Shown: positions 8,908 to 18,663 of the stretch, piece after piece
Layout of the letters: the number at the start of each line of letters is the position of its first letter
Position numbering within the stretch: the first letter of the stretch is position 1
NCBI GenBank assembly: GCA_030431975.1
Contig: JAUIHP010000011.1
Coordinates: 62,001-126,000 of the forward strand
Direction: 5' to 3'
From: a bacterium
Lineage (GTDB): Bacteria; Eisenbacteria; RBG-16-71-46; CAIMUX01
DNA: 64,000 bases
Made by a program: the position numbers and the translations under genes
The notes under the pieces: generated by a model
The model's input: only the letters and a program-made list of their open reading frames with translations
Told to the model about the DNA's origin: nothing
The model's database searches: none

Positions 8908-10155
8908 ATGAGTTTGAAGCAAACAGGATGGGCAGTGGGTGTCGCGGCCATGGCCGGGGCCTTCGCACTGGTCAATCCGGCTGTTGCCGACACGACGACA
9001 GTGAACGGGGCGCTCAAGTTCAAGAGCGACGACGGACAGTTCACCGCACAGGTCGGTGGCCGAATCATGCAGGACTGGGCCTTCATCAAGGCCGACAACG
9101 ATGCCAAGGCCGTCTTCGGCGCACAATCCATTGACGGCACAGAGTTGCGCCGGGCCCGTCTTTTCGTTTCCGGCACGATGTACGGAAACGTCGGCTACAA
9201 GGCGCAGTACGACTTTGCCGGTGGAGTCGTCGTCCCCAAGGATGTCTACATCGAGCTCAAGAAGACTCCGGTCGGTGCGATTCGCGTCGGAAACTTCTTC
9301 GAGCCGTTCTCTCTCGAAGAGGTCACCAGCAGCAAGTACATCACGTTCATGGAGCGGTCTCTGGTCACGACCTTTGCACCCAGCCGCAACATGGGGCTCA
9401 TGGTTCACGGTTCGATGGCGGACGGCCGCGGAACCTACGCAGCCGGAATCTTCCGTGACGACTCCGGATTCGATGCCATCGAATCGGTCGAGAACGCAGC
9501 GTACTCCGAGACCGCACGTCTGACGTTCACTCCGCAGAACGAGGACGGAGGTCGACGACTCATCCACGTGGGAGCCGGCGCTACGCTTCGGCGTCCGAAC
9601 AGCAAAGCTGTCCGCTACCGGGTGCGCCCAGAAACCCACCTGTCCGGGCGACTTTTGGATACCACGGCGATTCCGGCTGACCGAGTCCTCGGACTCGACT
9701 TCGAGGGCGCAATGGTCGCCGGCCCGCTCTCCGTGCAGGGAGAATTCGCCATGGTCAGTCTGACCGCGCCGGACAGCGACGGAAGTGGACGCGGCGGAGC
9801 GGCCGAAAGTCCGGAACCGACCTTCAACGCGTTCGCCGCGTCGGTCTCCTACTGGGTGACGGGCGAGCACCGTGCGTACAAGAACGGATCCTTTTCGAGG
9901 ACCAAGCCTCTCAAGAACTACGGCGACGGCGACGGATGGGGTGCGCTGCAGCTCGCCGCCCGTTTCTCGAGCATCAACCTCGACCACGATGACGTTCCGG
10001 TCGGCACCATGAACGACATCACGCTCGGGGCGAACTGGCACCTCAATCCGCAGGCCCGGGTCATGGTGAACTACGTGCTGGCGTCTCCGGAAACCTCGGA
10101 CGGTGACAGCGGGACGGTCAACGTCCTGCAAACCCGTTTCCAGATCGACTTCTAG
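8908..10155 (+). CDS. Phosphate-selective porin, OprP/OprO family
   Basis: This 415-residue protein has a signal peptide ending near AVA-DTT. The body is typical of OprO/P porins: GGRIMQDWAF near the N-terminus, then GTELRRARLFVSGTMYGNVGYKAQYDF, VYIELKKTPVGAIRVGNFFEPFSLEE, and a terminal strand ending in aromatic F (LQTRFQIDF). It should form an outer-membrane channel for phosphate or other anions. It lies between phoR and pstS and carries candidate PhoB boxes upstream, so induction on phosphate starvation is likely. Confidence 0.87.
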   Translation: MSLKQTGWAVGVAAMAGAFALVNPAVADTTTVNGALKFKSDDGQFTAQVGGRIMQDWAFIKADNDAKAVFGAQSIDGTELRRARLFVSGTMYGNVGYKAQYDFAGGVVVPKDVYIELKKTPVGAIRVGNFFEPFSLEEVTSSKYITFMERSLVTTFAPSRNMGLMVHGSMADGRGTYAAGIFRDDSGFDAIESVENAAYSETARLTFTPQNEDGGRRLIHVGAGATLRRPNSKAVRYRVRPETHLSGRLLDTTAIPADRVLGLDFEGAMVAGPLSVQGEFAMVSLTAPDSDGSGRGGAAESPEPTFNAFAASVSYWVTGEHRAYKNGSFSRTKPLKNYGDGDGWGALQLAARFSSINLDHDDVPVGTMNDITLGANWHLNPQARVMVNYVLASPETSDGDSGTVNVLQTRFQIDF

Positions 10156-10263
10156 CCCAAGCCCAAGGTCGATGATGTGACAAACAGCCCTCAACCAGGT
10201 TCTAAGCTTATGGAAAGTAACGGGTTGTCGGTGGAGCCAAACTCGCCACCTCCACATCATCTA

Positions 10264-10285
10264 CTAACAAATCACTAACAGCCCA
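10264..10285 (+). promoter_or_regulatory. Candidate PhoB box before pstS
   Basis: CTAAC occurs at 10264 and again 11 nt later at 10275 (CTAACAAATCACTAACAGCC). The minus-strand reading of the upstream porin site is CTAACAAATGCTTAACGCC, so the two sites agree closely. The box lies 47 nt before the pstS start. A 9-bp inverted repeat (GATGATGTG at 10171, CACATCATC at 10253) precedes it; its role is unknown. Confidence 0.6.
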
Positions 10286-10331
10286 AATGTACTGTTCTCG
10301 TGGTTAGGAACTTTCGGGAAAGGAAACGAAC

Positions 10332-11294
10332 TTGAAGAACTTGATGGGATTCGCAACCGCAGCCTTGATCCTGGCCAGCGGTGCTCACGCAGGTGACCTC
10401 CACCACTACTCCAAGACGGACGGGGTCAGCGGCAATCTCAATTTCATTGGCTCCGACACCTGTCTCAACCTGATGACGCTGTGGGGAGAGGCCTTCCAGG
10501 AGCAGTATCCCAACGTGCGGATTCAGGGCGAGGGCAAGGGTTCGAGCACGGCCCCGCCGGCGCTGATCGAAGGAACGGCCCAGCTGGGTCCCATGTCCCG
10601 GGCCATGAAGGCGTCCGAAATCGATGCCTTCGAAGAGAAGTTCGGGTACAAGCCGACAGAGTTCCGCGTAGCCCTCGACGCTCTCGCCGTCTACGTCAAC
10701 AAGGACAACCCCATCGCCGACACGGGACTGACCCTTCCCCAGGTCGACGCCATCTTCAGCCAGACCCGGAAGGGCGGCGAGAGTTCTGACGTCAAGACCT
10801 GGGGCGACGTAGGAGTGAAGGGCGAGTTCGCGGACAAGCCGCTCAGCCTCTACGGACGAAACTCCGCCTCGGGCACCTACGGCTTCTTCAAGAAGAAGGC
10901 TCTCTTCGAGGGCGACTACAAGGACTCCGTGAAGGAGCAGCCCGGATCGGCGTCCGTCGTTCAGGGCGTGGAAAACGATCGGTATGCCGTCGGTTACAGC
11001 GGAATGGGATATTCCACGAGCGGTGTCCGCAAGGTCCCTCTGGCGAAGAAGCCCGGAGACTCGTATCATCCCGCCGATGTCGAGATGGTTCTGAGCGGTG
11101 ACTACCCGCTCGGTCGCTTCCTCTACATCTACTTGAACAAAGCCCCGAATGAGGAGCTCGATCCCCTCGTTCGAGAGTTTCTGTCCTTCGTCTTCAGCCA
11201 TGAGGGACAGGCCCAGGTCGAGAAAGCCGGATTCATCCAGGTCCCGGCCCAGGTCGCGGAGCAGGAGATCAAGAAGACTGCGAAGAGTTCCTAA
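10332..11294 (+). CDS. pstS: Phosphate ABC transporter substrate-binding protein
   Basis: This 320-residue periplasmic protein starts at TTG after an AGGAAACG site; MKNLMGFATAALILASGAHA is the signal peptide. It has PstS features: GSDTCLNLM early, GKGSSTAPPALIEGTAQLGPMSR, and the phosphate-site segment GRNSASGTYGFFKKKAL. It feeds the PstC/PstA/PstB importer encoded next. The order porin, pstS, pstC, pstA, pstB, phoU and the shared box suggest a PhoB-controlled operon. Confidence 0.9.
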   Translation: MKNLMGFATAALILASGAHAGDLHHYSKTDGVSGNLNFIGSDTCLNLMTLWGEAFQEQYPNVRIQGEGKGSSTAPPALIEGTAQLGPMSRAMKASEIDAFEEKFGYKPTEFRVALDALAVYVNKDNPIADTGLTLPQVDAIFSQTRKGGESSDVKTWGDVGVKGEFADKPLSLYGRNSASGTYGFFKKKALFEGDYKDSVKEQPGSASVVQGVENDRYAVGYSGMGYSTSGVRKVPLAKKPGDSYHPADVEMVLSGDYPLGRFLYIYLNKAPNEELDPLVREFLSFVFSHEGQAQVEKAGFIQVPAQVAEQEIKKTAKSS

Positions 11295-11418
11295 GCGGAC
11301 ATTCGCAGGCTGAGTCGATCCGGCTCGCCAAACCGGTACGCCGGGCCACCGTGCAGACGGGGGTCCGGCATTTGATCGGGTTCGCGTTTTCGCGTTGGGC
11401 CCGCGATGAAGGTCGGCT

Positions 11419-13578
11419 TTGAACCGTTACTCTCGACGCCGTGCGACGGACACCGCACTCCGACGTGTGATCACGGCCGGTGGGCTCCTCATCATCGCCA
11501 GTATTCTCACCATGCTGGCTTTCCTGATCTTCGAAACGATCCCCCTGTGGCAGGGAGCGGAGACGCACTCGCAAACGATCGAGAGTGGCTCCGAAGGAAC
11601 CCTCGTGCTCGTGAACGCGAACGAGTACCAGGAGGTCTTCTTCGGACTCGACCGGACAGGTACGGCGATCGCGTTCTCTTCCGACGGGACCCGCGCCGCC
11701 CGGAACGAGGTCACGCCCGAAGTCGCCAGCGTCGTCGAGTCGCACGGTACGTGGATCGTGGCTTCAGCCGACGGCGTCATCACTCCGGTCACTCCGGAAG
11801 ACGGCGCCTACTTCGAAGGCTCGACGCGGAAGTACCGCCCCTCGTTTGACGTGGGTCAGTCTGCCCAAGTCGACACCTCCGCATCCATTGCTCTGGTCGC
11901 AGGTTCATTCCAGGAGGGTGCACTCCGCGCCGCCGCCCTGCTCTCGGATGCCCGAATGGTCATCCTCGATCGCAGTGTGGAAGAGAGCCTCTTCGGCGAC
12001 GCGGAAGTCACCGACACGGTCCACGGCCTCCCGCTACCTGCAAACACTCAGGTCAAGTCGATGGTGCTCACCGGGGATCGGAGATTCCTCTACGTCGGAA
12101 CCGGGGCCGGCACGTTGCTGGAGTTCGACCTGGTTCGGGAACGTCGCCTCATCGGCACCTACCAGGTCGGCCCTTCGGCGGTCACCTCGCTTGGCCTTCT
12201 GTTGGGTGGCAACTCCGTCGTCGTCGGAACCGCAGACGGCAGCGTTTCCGTTTGGTTCCGGGCTCCGGACGAGAACGATGAACTCCACCTCGTCCACGCC
12301 CACCACTTCGATCCCCACGCGGGGGAGGTTCAGGGCTCCGCAGCCTCGTTGCGAAACCGAAGCTTCGTTACCTGGGACGCGTCCGGAGAACTCAATCTCC
12401 ACTACGGGACGACCTCACAGACCCGCGCGCGGATCCGTGCGAACTCCCCGTTGCTGCAGGCTTCGATCGCACCCAAGTCCGACGGAATCGTCGGTGTCCT
12501 TCAGGACGGCTCGGTCGAGCACTGGGACCTGGAAGATCCGCATCCAGAGATCTCCGCACGAACTCTGTTCGGCCGGGTTCACTACGAACGCTTCCAGGAG
12601 CCAGAGTTCAAGTGGCAGTCCACCGGGGGAACCGACGCTTCGGAAACCAAGCTGAGCCTCGTCCCTCTCATCTTTGGAAGTCTGAAGGGAACGCTCTACG
12701 CGATGCTCTTCTCCGCTCCCATCGCTATTCTCGCCGCGCTCTACACGTCGGTGTTCATGCACGCCCGACTCCGCTCCATCGTCAAGCCGACGATGGAGCT
12801 GATGGCGACGATTCCAAGTGTCGTTCTCGGACTGTTGGCCGGGCTTTGGCTGGCTCCGCGTCTCGAAACGGGAATGCCCATCCTCCTGTTGTCCGGCCTG
12901 CTCTTACCGGCCCTGACGCTGTTGGCCGGTGCACTCAGCGTCTACGTCCCCGCCGGCTGGAAGCGCGGCGCCAAACCCGGCGTCGAGAGCATCGTGTTGA
13001 TCCCCATCCTCGCGGCCGGACTCGGAATCATGTTGGCTTCCAACGGCTGGTTGAACGGCCTCTTCGACGGCGGCTTTCTCCACTGGATGTTCACCGAACA
13101 CGAGATTCGTTACGACCAACGCAACGCGCTGGTCGTCGGAATCGCCATGGGCCTGGCCGTCATCCCAATCATCTTTAGTGTCAGCGAGGACGCACTCTCC
13201 TCGGTTCCACGTCATCTGACCGCCGGGTCTCTCGCGCTCGGCGCCACTCCATGGCAAACGGCCTGGCGCGTCGTTCTACCTGCCGCGTCTCCCGGGATCT
13301 TTTCCGCTCTCATGATCGGTTTCGGACGTGCGGTCGGGGAAACGATGATCATCCTCATGGCCACGGGGAACACACCGATCATGGATTGGTCGCTCTTCAA
13401 CGGGTTTCGCACTCTGTCGGCGAACATCGCGGTGGAGATCCCCGAAGCACCGCACGGCGGGTCGCTCTATCGGGTTCTGTTCGTGAGCGCACTGCTCCTG
13501 TTCCTGTTCACTCTCGTCGTCAACACCACGGCCGAAGTCGTCAGCACACGACTGCGAAAACGGTACAGCCGTTTCTAG
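11419..13578 (+). CDS. pstC: Phosphate ABC transporter permease PstC with large periplasmic insertion
   Basis: This 719-residue protein starts at TTG after GAAGG. TM1 is at residues ~15-42, followed by ~350 residues of beta-rich sequence with WD40-like blades (for example RFLYVGTGAGTLLEFDL and VVVGTADGSVSVWFRAPD). The MetI-type permease domain then occupies residues ~415-719, with the EAA loop around [25 protein letters not shown]. Typical PstC has ~320 residues; longer forms of this kind are known in some proteobacteria. The insertion should face the periplasm, near the PstS docking side. Confidence 0.88.
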   Translation: MNRYSRRRATDTALRRVITAGGLLIIASILTMLAFLIFETIPLWQGAETHSQTIESGSEGTLVLVNANEYQEVFFGLDRTGTAIAFSSDGTRAARNEVTPEVASVVESHGTWIVASADGVITPVTPEDGAYFEGSTRKYRPSFDVGQSAQVDTSASIALVAGSFQEGALRAAALLSDARMVILDRSVEESLFGDAEVTDTVHGLPLPANTQVKSMVLTGDRRFLYVGTGAGTLLEFDLVRERRLIGTYQVGPSAVTSLGLLLGGNSVVVGTADGSVSVWFRAPDENDELHLVHAHHFDPHAGEVQGSAASLRNRSFVTWDASGELNLHYGTTSQTRARIRANSPLLQASIAPKSDGIVGVLQDGSVEHWDLEDPHPEISARTLFGRVHYERFQEPEFKWQSTGGTDASETKLSLVPLIFGSLKGTLYAMLFSAPIAILAALYTSVFMHARLRSIVKPTMELMATIPSVVLGLLAGLWLAPRLETGMPILLLSGLLLPALTLLAGALSVYVPAGWKRGAKPGVESIVLIPILAAGLGIMLASNGWLNGLFDGGFLHWMFTEHEIRYDQRNALVVGIAMGLAVIPIIFSVSEDALSSVPRHLTAGSLALGATPWQTAWRVVLPAASPGIFSALMIGFGRAVGETMIILMATGNTPIMDWSLFNGFRTLSANIAVEIPEAPHGGSLYRVLFVSALLLFLFTLVVNTTAEVVSTRLRKRYSRF

Positions 13579-13589
13579 GAATCAGATTC

Positions 13590-15239
13590 ATGAGCCCGTG
13601 GAGAACAAGAGAACAGGGAGCCGCACGGTTCTGGCGTCGAGGCGACGCTTTCGTATGGTTGAGCGCGGGCGCAACCGCGTTCGCCCTGTTCCTGATTCTG
13701 GGTGTTCTGTTTCTGATCGCGCAGGGTGGGCTCGGCTTCTTCTGGCCTTCGCCAATCGAGCAGATCGAAACCGCAGACGGACGCACCTATCTCGGAGAGA
13801 TCTGGGGACGGGAGAAGATTCCCAACACTTCCGTGGAATCCGAGCCCAGCTACCGCGTCCGAATCCGTGCAGCAAATCGCCGGCTGAACGGGGACGCCGA
13901 GTTCGTGTGGATTCCCGAAGCGGATATCGTGAGCCGCTCGGAACCCAAAGACGCCGTCCTCCTGGAAAGAGAGGAGTACGGGAACTTCATCGGCTACGTA
14001 ACGCAGTACGAAGACCAAGGTGAAGTCGTGGCCGAGGGCCCAGCCGCGTTGCAGCGACTTCGGGAACGCGGTCCGGAACTCGCCGATCTGCGTTCTCGCA
14101 TTCTGGATCTGAGCCGGGGTGACGTCGGTAAAGTCGCCGCCGAGACCGCCGCTCTCCGCATCGAGCTTCGCAACCTGGGGGATGACGACTCCGCCCAGGC
14201 GTCGCAACGACGGACGAAAATCGAGAGTCGACTTCAGGCGCTGGACGCCGAGTACAAGGCGTTGACGCAGAAGATCGACGGGCTTCGGGCTGACCTCAAC
14301 CGCGAGGTCGTCGGTCTGCGCACAGCCGACGGTCGGGAAACTTCGGTGGCTGCGGGAGAGGTCTACCGCGTCGTCCAGCCCAACCAGCTCGGCTTCTTCG
14401 GAAGCGCCGGAGTTTACCTCGGCCGGTTCTGGACTTTCGTCAGCAGCGCTCCCCGGGAAGCCAACCTGGAAGGAGGCATCCTTCCAGCCATCTTCGGTAC
14501 GGTCATGATGACGCTTCTGATGACCATCGCCGTCGTACCTTTGGGGGTTGTCGCAGGACTCTATCTTCGCGAGTACGCCAAGCAGGGACGAATGGTTCGG
14601 CTGGTTCGAATCGCCGTCAACAACCTGGCCGGAGTTCCCAGTATCGTCTTTGGAATTTTCGGACTCGGCTTCTTCGTCTACTTCGTCGGGGCCGCCATCG
14701 ACACGACCTTCTTCGGGCATCGACTTCCGACGCCCACGCTCGGGACCGGCGGTATTCTTTGGTCGGCCATGACCCTCGCCCTCCTGACCATTCCCGTCGT
14801 CATCGTTGCCACGGAGGAGGGCCTCGCTGCGGTGCCTCGCGCCGTCCGCGAAGGCTCCCTTGCTCTCGGCGCCACGAAGTGGGAGACGATTTGGAAGGTT
14901 GTTCTTCCGGCCGCGTCTCCGGGAATCCTGACGGGAGTCATTCTTGCCATTTCGAGAGCGGCGGGAGAGGTGGCCCCTCTCATGCTCACGGGCGCCGTGA
15001 AGACTGCGACACAGCTACCGGTGGACGGTACCGCTCCCTTTCTTCACCTGGAGCGGAAATTCATGCACCTAGGATTCCATATCTATGACCTCGGATTCCA
15101 AAGCCCCAATGTCGAGGCCGCGAAGCCGATGGTTTACATGACGACCTTTCTGCTCGTTCTGATTGTCGTTCTACTCAACCTGTCGGCCATGTGGATCCGC
15201 AATCGACTGTGGAGCCGCTACCGCTCTTCCTCGTTCTAG
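13590..15239 (+). CDS. pstA: Phosphate ABC transporter permease PstA with coiled-coil insertion
   Basis: The ATG at 13590, 11 nt after the pstC stop, opens a 549-residue protein; the longer frame upstream lies inside pstC. TM1 is in [22 protein letters not shown]. About 240 periplasmic residues follow, including a predicted coiled coil at ~160-240 (repeated Leu/Glu/Arg heptads such as [18 protein letters not shown]). The MetI domain spans the C-terminal half, with the EAA loop [25 protein letters not shown]. It is roughly twice normal PstA length, as PstC is, so both permeases carry enlarged external parts. Confidence 0.88.
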   Translation: MSPWRTREQGAARFWRRGDAFVWLSAGATAFALFLILGVLFLIAQGGLGFFWPSPIEQIETADGRTYLGEIWGREKIPNTSVESEPSYRVRIRAANRRLNGDAEFVWIPEADIVSRSEPKDAVLLEREEYGNFIGYVTQYEDQGEVVAEGPAALQRLRERGPELADLRSRILDLSRGDVGKVAAETAALRIELRNLGDDDSAQASQRRTKIESRLQALDAEYKALTQKIDGLRADLNREVVGLRTADGRETSVAAGEVYRVVQPNQLGFFGSAGVYLGRFWTFVSSAPREANLEGGILPAIFGTVMMTLLMTIAVVPLGVVAGLYLREYAKQGRMVRLVRIAVNNLAGVPSIVFGIFGLGFFVYFVGAAIDTTFFGHRLPTPTLGTGGILWSAMTLALLTIPVVIVATEEGLAAVPRAVREGSLALGATKWETIWKVVLPAASPGILTGVILAISRAAGEVAPLMLTGAVKTATQLPVDGTAPFLHLERKFMHLGFHIYDLGFQSPNVEAAKPMVYMTTFLLVLIVVLLNLSAMWIRNRLWSRYRSSSF

Positions 15240-15283
15240 CCCGAACGATTCATGAAGGTCTACTGCTCGGACGAGGAACCGAC

Positions 15284-16192
15284 ATGAACGGAGATTCGAT
15301 GACTGAAGCCTCGACACCTACCTCACGGCCGAAGGAACCGGCGATCGGACTCAACCGAACGCCAGCCAGACCGAAGACCCAACTCGACCCCGACGAGGTC
15401 TTGCGGACTCTCGTTCCTCACGTGACCGAGATCGAGGAAGAGAAGTCCATATCCGTGCAGAATCTGAACCTCTGGTACGGGGAGTCCCAGGCGCTGTGGA
15501 ACGTCAGCCTGGACATTCCCAAGAATCACGTCACCGCGTTCATCGGGCCCAGCGGCTGCGGCAAGAGCACACTTTTGCGGACACTGAACCGGATGAACGA
15601 CCTGATCGATGACATTCGGATCGAAGGCAACGTTCAACTCAACGACAAGAACATTTACGACTCCGACGTGGACGTCAATCTCCTGCGTCGGCGCGTCGGA
15701 ATGGTCTTTCAAAAATCCAACCCGTTTCCGAAATCCATCTTCGAGAACGTGGCGTACGGGCAACGCATCGATGGCGGTCTCAGCAACGACGAGATTCGAG
15801 GCGTCGTCGAGGACAGCCTTCAACGGGTCGGATTGTGGAGCGAGGTCAAGAACCGGCTCGACTCGAGTGCGCTGGACCTTTCCGGCGGTCAGCAGCAGAG
15901 ACTCTGCATCGCCCGGGCGATTGCGATTTCCCCGGAAATCATTCTGATGGACGAGCCCTGCTCGGCCCTCGACCCCATCGCCACCGCTCGCGTCGAGGAG
16001 CTGATCGAGACCCTGAAGAAGGACTACACGATCGTCATCGTCACCCACAACATGCAGCAGGCCGGGCGCGTCAGTGACTACACCGCTTTCATGTGGCTGG
16101 GCCGCGTCGTCGAGTACTCGCGAACGGAACAGCTGTTCACGAATCCGTCCCGAGAGCTCACCGAGGACTACATCACAGGACGATTCGGCTGA
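15284..16192 (+). CDS. pstB: Phosphate ABC transporter ATPase
   Basis: This 302-residue protein has Walker [10 protein letters not shown], signature LSGGQQQR, Walker [14 protein letters not shown] and the H-loop in VIVTHNMQQ, all characteristic of PstB. The ATG at 15284 follows GAGGAA; an in-frame ATG at 15299 is also possible. About 55 polar residues precede the ATPase core, more than is usual. It powers the PstC/PstA channel. Confidence 0.92.
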   Translation: MNGDSMTEASTPTSRPKEPAIGLNRTPARPKTQLDPDEVLRTLVPHVTEIEEEKSISVQNLNLWYGESQALWNVSLDIPKNHVTAFIGPSGCGKSTLLRTLNRMNDLIDDIRIEGNVQLNDKNIYDSDVDVNLLRRRVGMVFQKSNPFPKSIFENVAYGQRIDGGLSNDEIRGVVEDSLQRVGLWSEVKNRLDSSALDLSGGQQQRLCIARAIAISPEIILMDEPCSALDPIATARVEELIETLKKDYTIVIVTHNMQQAGRVSDYTAFMWLGRVVEYSRTEQLFTNPSRELTEDYITGRFG

Positions 16193-16206
16193 GAAACCGC
16201 GCAGCG

Positions 16207-16271
16207 CAAGGTATGGGTGCAAGGTATGGGCGTAAGGTATGGGCGTAAGGTATGGGCGCAAGGTATGCGGG
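16207..16271. repeat. 13-nt tandem repeat between pstB and phoU
   Basis: There are five consecutive copies of a 13-nt unit close to CAAGGTATGGGCG. They differ at one or two positions and the last copy is degraded. The array starts 15 nt after the pstB stop. No function is evident; it may arise by replication slippage and could vary between strains. Confidence 0.9.
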
Positions 16272-16558
16272 ATGTTTTCTACCTGAGGTCGCCTTGGATC
16301 CATCGCCGGTTTCGACAAGTTTGGTGTTGGAACCGTCCGCGGGCGGCGGTAGTTTGACCGAGCTTCAAAGACACTCATCTGCGCCGCAGGGCGTGAATCC
16401 ACAATCCCGGACGGATTCCAGTTCCAATGGAATGGAAACTTGGCGCCGACCGGACTGATCTCACAGATTCCATGGAGGGAGCAGCGCGTATCGCCGATAC
16501 ACTGGGGGTGGGGCAAATGGCGACGTACGTTCACCCAATGGGCTGGGGAAGAACGAAC

Positions 16559-17203
16559 ATGGAAACTCATCTGCATAGAGAAGTCGATCAGCTGAAGAGC
16601 CGAGTCCTGGAACTCGGCGGGATGATCGAACAGTCCGTTCAGAAGGCCGTCAAGGCCGTGACCAACCGTGACCAGGCGTTGGCTCAATCCGTCATCGATG
16701 GGGATGAACTCATCGACAGCATGGAAGTCGATGTCGAAGAGGATTGTCTGCAGATCCTCGCGTTGTATCAGCCGGTCGCGGGAGACCTTCGCTTCATCGT
16801 CGCCGTTCTGAAACTGAACAACGACCTGGAGCGCATTGGTGACTTGGCGGTCAACATTGCTCAACGTGTCAAGAACGTGGGCATCGGCGAGATGCCGTTC
16901 GATTTCCGACGGATGGCCGATCGGGTTCAGCAGATGCTGAAGGGGGCGCTCGACGCTCTCGTCAATCTCGACTCGCAGCTGGCCAGAGAAGTGTGCGCGT
17001 CCGATCAGGTCGTCGACAACATTCACCGCGGGGTCTATGCGGCCGTCTATGACGGCATTCGCGAGAATCCGGACAACATGGAATCGCTGATCGCCACCCT
17101 GACCATCGCGCGGCACCTGGAACGAATTGCCGATCACGCAACCAACATTGCGGAAGACGTGATCTACACGGTCGAGGGGCAGATCCAGCGCCATCAGCTC
17201 TAG
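16559..17203 (+). CDS. phoU: Phosphate signalling protein PhoU
   Basis: The ATG at 16559 after GGGGAAGA gives 214 residues, close to normal PhoU; a frame 44 codons longer upstream has no comparable support. Two PhoU repeats are visible, each with the metal-binding E/D-x-x-x-D pattern (DGDELIDSMEVDVEEDC and ASDQVVDNIHRGVY) and the partner segments NNDLERIGDLAVNIA and ARHLERIADHATNIAEDVI. It links Pst transport to PhoR and represses the regulon when phosphate is ample. A gap of 366 nt, holding a tandem array, separates it from pstB. Confidence 0.93.
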   Translation: METHLHREVDQLKSRVLELGGMIEQSVQKAVKAVTNRDQALAQSVIDGDELIDSMEVDVEEDCLQILALYQPVAGDLRFIVAVLKLNNDLERIGDLAVNIAQRVKNVGIGEMPFDFRRMADRVQQMLKGALDALVNLDSQLAREVCASDQVVDNIHRGVYAAVYDGIRENPDNMESLIATLTIARHLERIADHATNIAEDVIYTVEGQIQRHQL

Positions 17204-17300
17204 CTGCGGTCGATTCATGGAGGTCTGTCGCGGTGGCGAGCAACGAGAGGTCCTCGACCTGTCCGGCTCGATTCTGATCGGTCAGTCTCCAAAATCGGGC

Positions 17301-17329
17301 TTGTTGACGGTTCGGTTTGCATCTACAGT
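17301..17329 (+). promoter_or_regulatory. Candidate sigma-70-type promoter
   Basis: TTGTTG (17301-17306) and TACAGT (17324-17329) are separated by 17 nt. Transcription would begin near 17336, about 30 nt before a 17-codon frame with an excellent ribosome site. A single CTAAC lies at 17349, but no second half-site is at the 11-nt step. Confidence 0.35.
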
Positions 17330-17366
17330 TTTGAAGTCAACTAGGGCTCTAACAAAGGAGGTGCGG

Positions 17367-17420
17367 ATGATAGGATTACCCAGTTTCGAGATGAGGGCGG
17401 TGGAGATCGTCCGCACGTGA
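17367..17420 (+). CDS. 17-residue small ORF with near-perfect ribosome site
   Basis: An AAAGGAGGTG ribosome site sits 5 nt before the ATG, the strongest in this window. The frame encodes MIGLPSFEMRAVEIVRT and a stop. A possible promoter lies upstream and a clear intrinsic terminator 40 nt downstream, so the unit could be a short transcript of about 170 nt. It could be a small protein, a leader ahead of the thioredoxin lipoprotein gene, or a chance ORF at the end of the phoU transcript. The rest of the 385-nt phoU-thioredoxin gap holds nothing else recognisable. Confidence 0.4.
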   Translation: MIGLPSFEMRAVEIVRT

Positions 17421-17460
17421 TGATCTGAGCCTGCCGAACTCGTCTCACACGGGTTCGGGG

Positions 17461-17506
17461 ATGCCCGGAGGTCCGAAGGTCGGACGCCGGGCATTTCTCG
17501 TTTTTG
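17461..17506 (+). terminator. Rho-independent terminator
   Basis: ATGCCCGG (17461-17468) pairs with CCGGGCAT (17487-17494), with an inner TCCG/CGGA pairing, followed by TTTCTCGTTTTT. It ends the phoU and/or small-ORF transcript 82 nt before the thioredoxin lipoprotein gene. Confidence 0.85.
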
Positions 17507-17588
17507 TCTGCTATTCTGCCCCCTGCCGGGGGTAGCTCCCCCCGCCTAAGTCGCCTCGCGATCGAAGTTCACGAAGACGGAGAGAACG

Positions 17589-18644
17589 ATGAAAACCATG
17601 TGTGCCGGCGTCCTGAAGTTGACCTCCATCGTTGGCCTGGCGGCCCTGCTCACCATTCAGCTGGCGGCCTGCCAGGGATCCGATTCCGAGCAGGATGCGG
17701 CCGAGAGCGCCGCCGCCCGGGAAATGGAAGAAACCGCCGAGGCCGCGCGCCAGGCGCTCTTCGGTGAAACCGCCGGGGTCGACTGGCTCAACATGTCGTT
17801 CGAAGATGCGCTGGCCGAAGCAAAGAAGCAGAACAAGCTGCTGCTCGTCGACGTCTGGTCGGACCACTGCGCCCAGTGCGGCATCATGGACGAAGAGGTG
17901 TGGGCGACACCGGACGGCGTGACCCTGGTCGGGGACGCCCTAGCCATCAAGGTGCCGTCGGACGCACCTGAGAGCTACGACTTCCGTCACCAGTATCCGA
18001 TCACCGGCCTCCCCGCAGTCCTTCTTCTCGATGGAGACGGCAACGAGATCAACCGCGTCGTCGGTTATCAAAGCAAGACCAGCTGGATGGCCGAAGCCCG
18101 ACAAGTCATGACCGGAGTCGATCCCCTTCCGGACATGGAAGCCCGGGTCGAACAGTATCCGGACGACCTGACGCTCTACATGCCTCTGATGGAGACCTAC
18201 CTCTACCGCGCCCGCGAAGATGACGCCCGGCGTATCATGGATCGGGTTCTCGTCCTCGATCCCAACAACAACTCACGCATCGCAGAAAAGGCCATCCGCG
18301 AGATGGCCCGTTTCTATGCATTCTTCCGGATGGACTCCGGCGGCGCCGCCGACATCTGGAAGACGCTAGTCGAACGCTTCCCCAGCTCGTCGTCGATCAA
18401 CGCAGCACTCAAGGGCACCCTCGATCACGCCAAGAGCAACAACAGCGTCGGAGAGTGGCGGACCTGGGTCTGCGAGATGGCCGAGACCCACAAGGACGAC
18501 GGACGATTCAACAACGCGGTTGCCATGTACGCGTTCCGGAATCAGGTCAAAGGCAAGTGTCTGGCGGATGCCGGGCGCCGTGCCCAAAGCCTGGGCGCAG
18601 CCGCGGCCAACATGGACTCCGTCGTCACCGTTCTTGGAAGCTGA
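17589..18644 (+). CDS. Thioredoxin-fold lipoprotein with helical repeat tail
   Basis: This 351-residue protein has a signal peptide ending in the lipobox LAAC, so it should be a lipoprotein. Residues ~60-175 form a thioredoxin-like domain with the redox pair C-A-Q-C (WSDHCAQC) and the cis-Pro segment ITGLPAVLLLD. The rest is helical with TPR-like spacing. The architecture suggests a periplasmic thiol-disulfide protein of the DsbD-gamma/thioredoxin-7 kind. A paralogue of similar layout lies at 56101-57321. Partner and substrate are unknown. Confidence 0.8.
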   Translation: MKTMCAGVLKLTSIVGLAALLTIQLAACQGSDSEQDAAESAAAREMEETAEAARQALFGETAGVDWLNMSFEDALAEAKKQNKLLLVDVWSDHCAQCGIMDEEVWATPDGVTLVGDALAIKVPSDAPESYDFRHQYPITGLPAVLLLDGDGNEINRVVGYQSKTSWMAEARQVMTGVDPLPDMEARVEQYPDDLTLYMPLMETYLYRAREDDARRIMDRVLVLDPNNNSRIAEKAIREMARFYAFFRMDSGGAADIWKTLVERFPSSSSINAALKGTLDHAKSNNSVGEWRTWVCEMAETHKDDGRFNNAVAMYAFRNQVKGKCLADAGRRAQSLGAAAANMDSVVTVLGS

Positions 18645-18663
18645 GGACGGTGGCCGAGCGGGA

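Noticed and set aside
17337-17353. Possible third PhoB box before the 17-codon frame
   Set aside because: Only one good CTAAC is present; the second resembles TCAAC at a 12-nt step, not 11.
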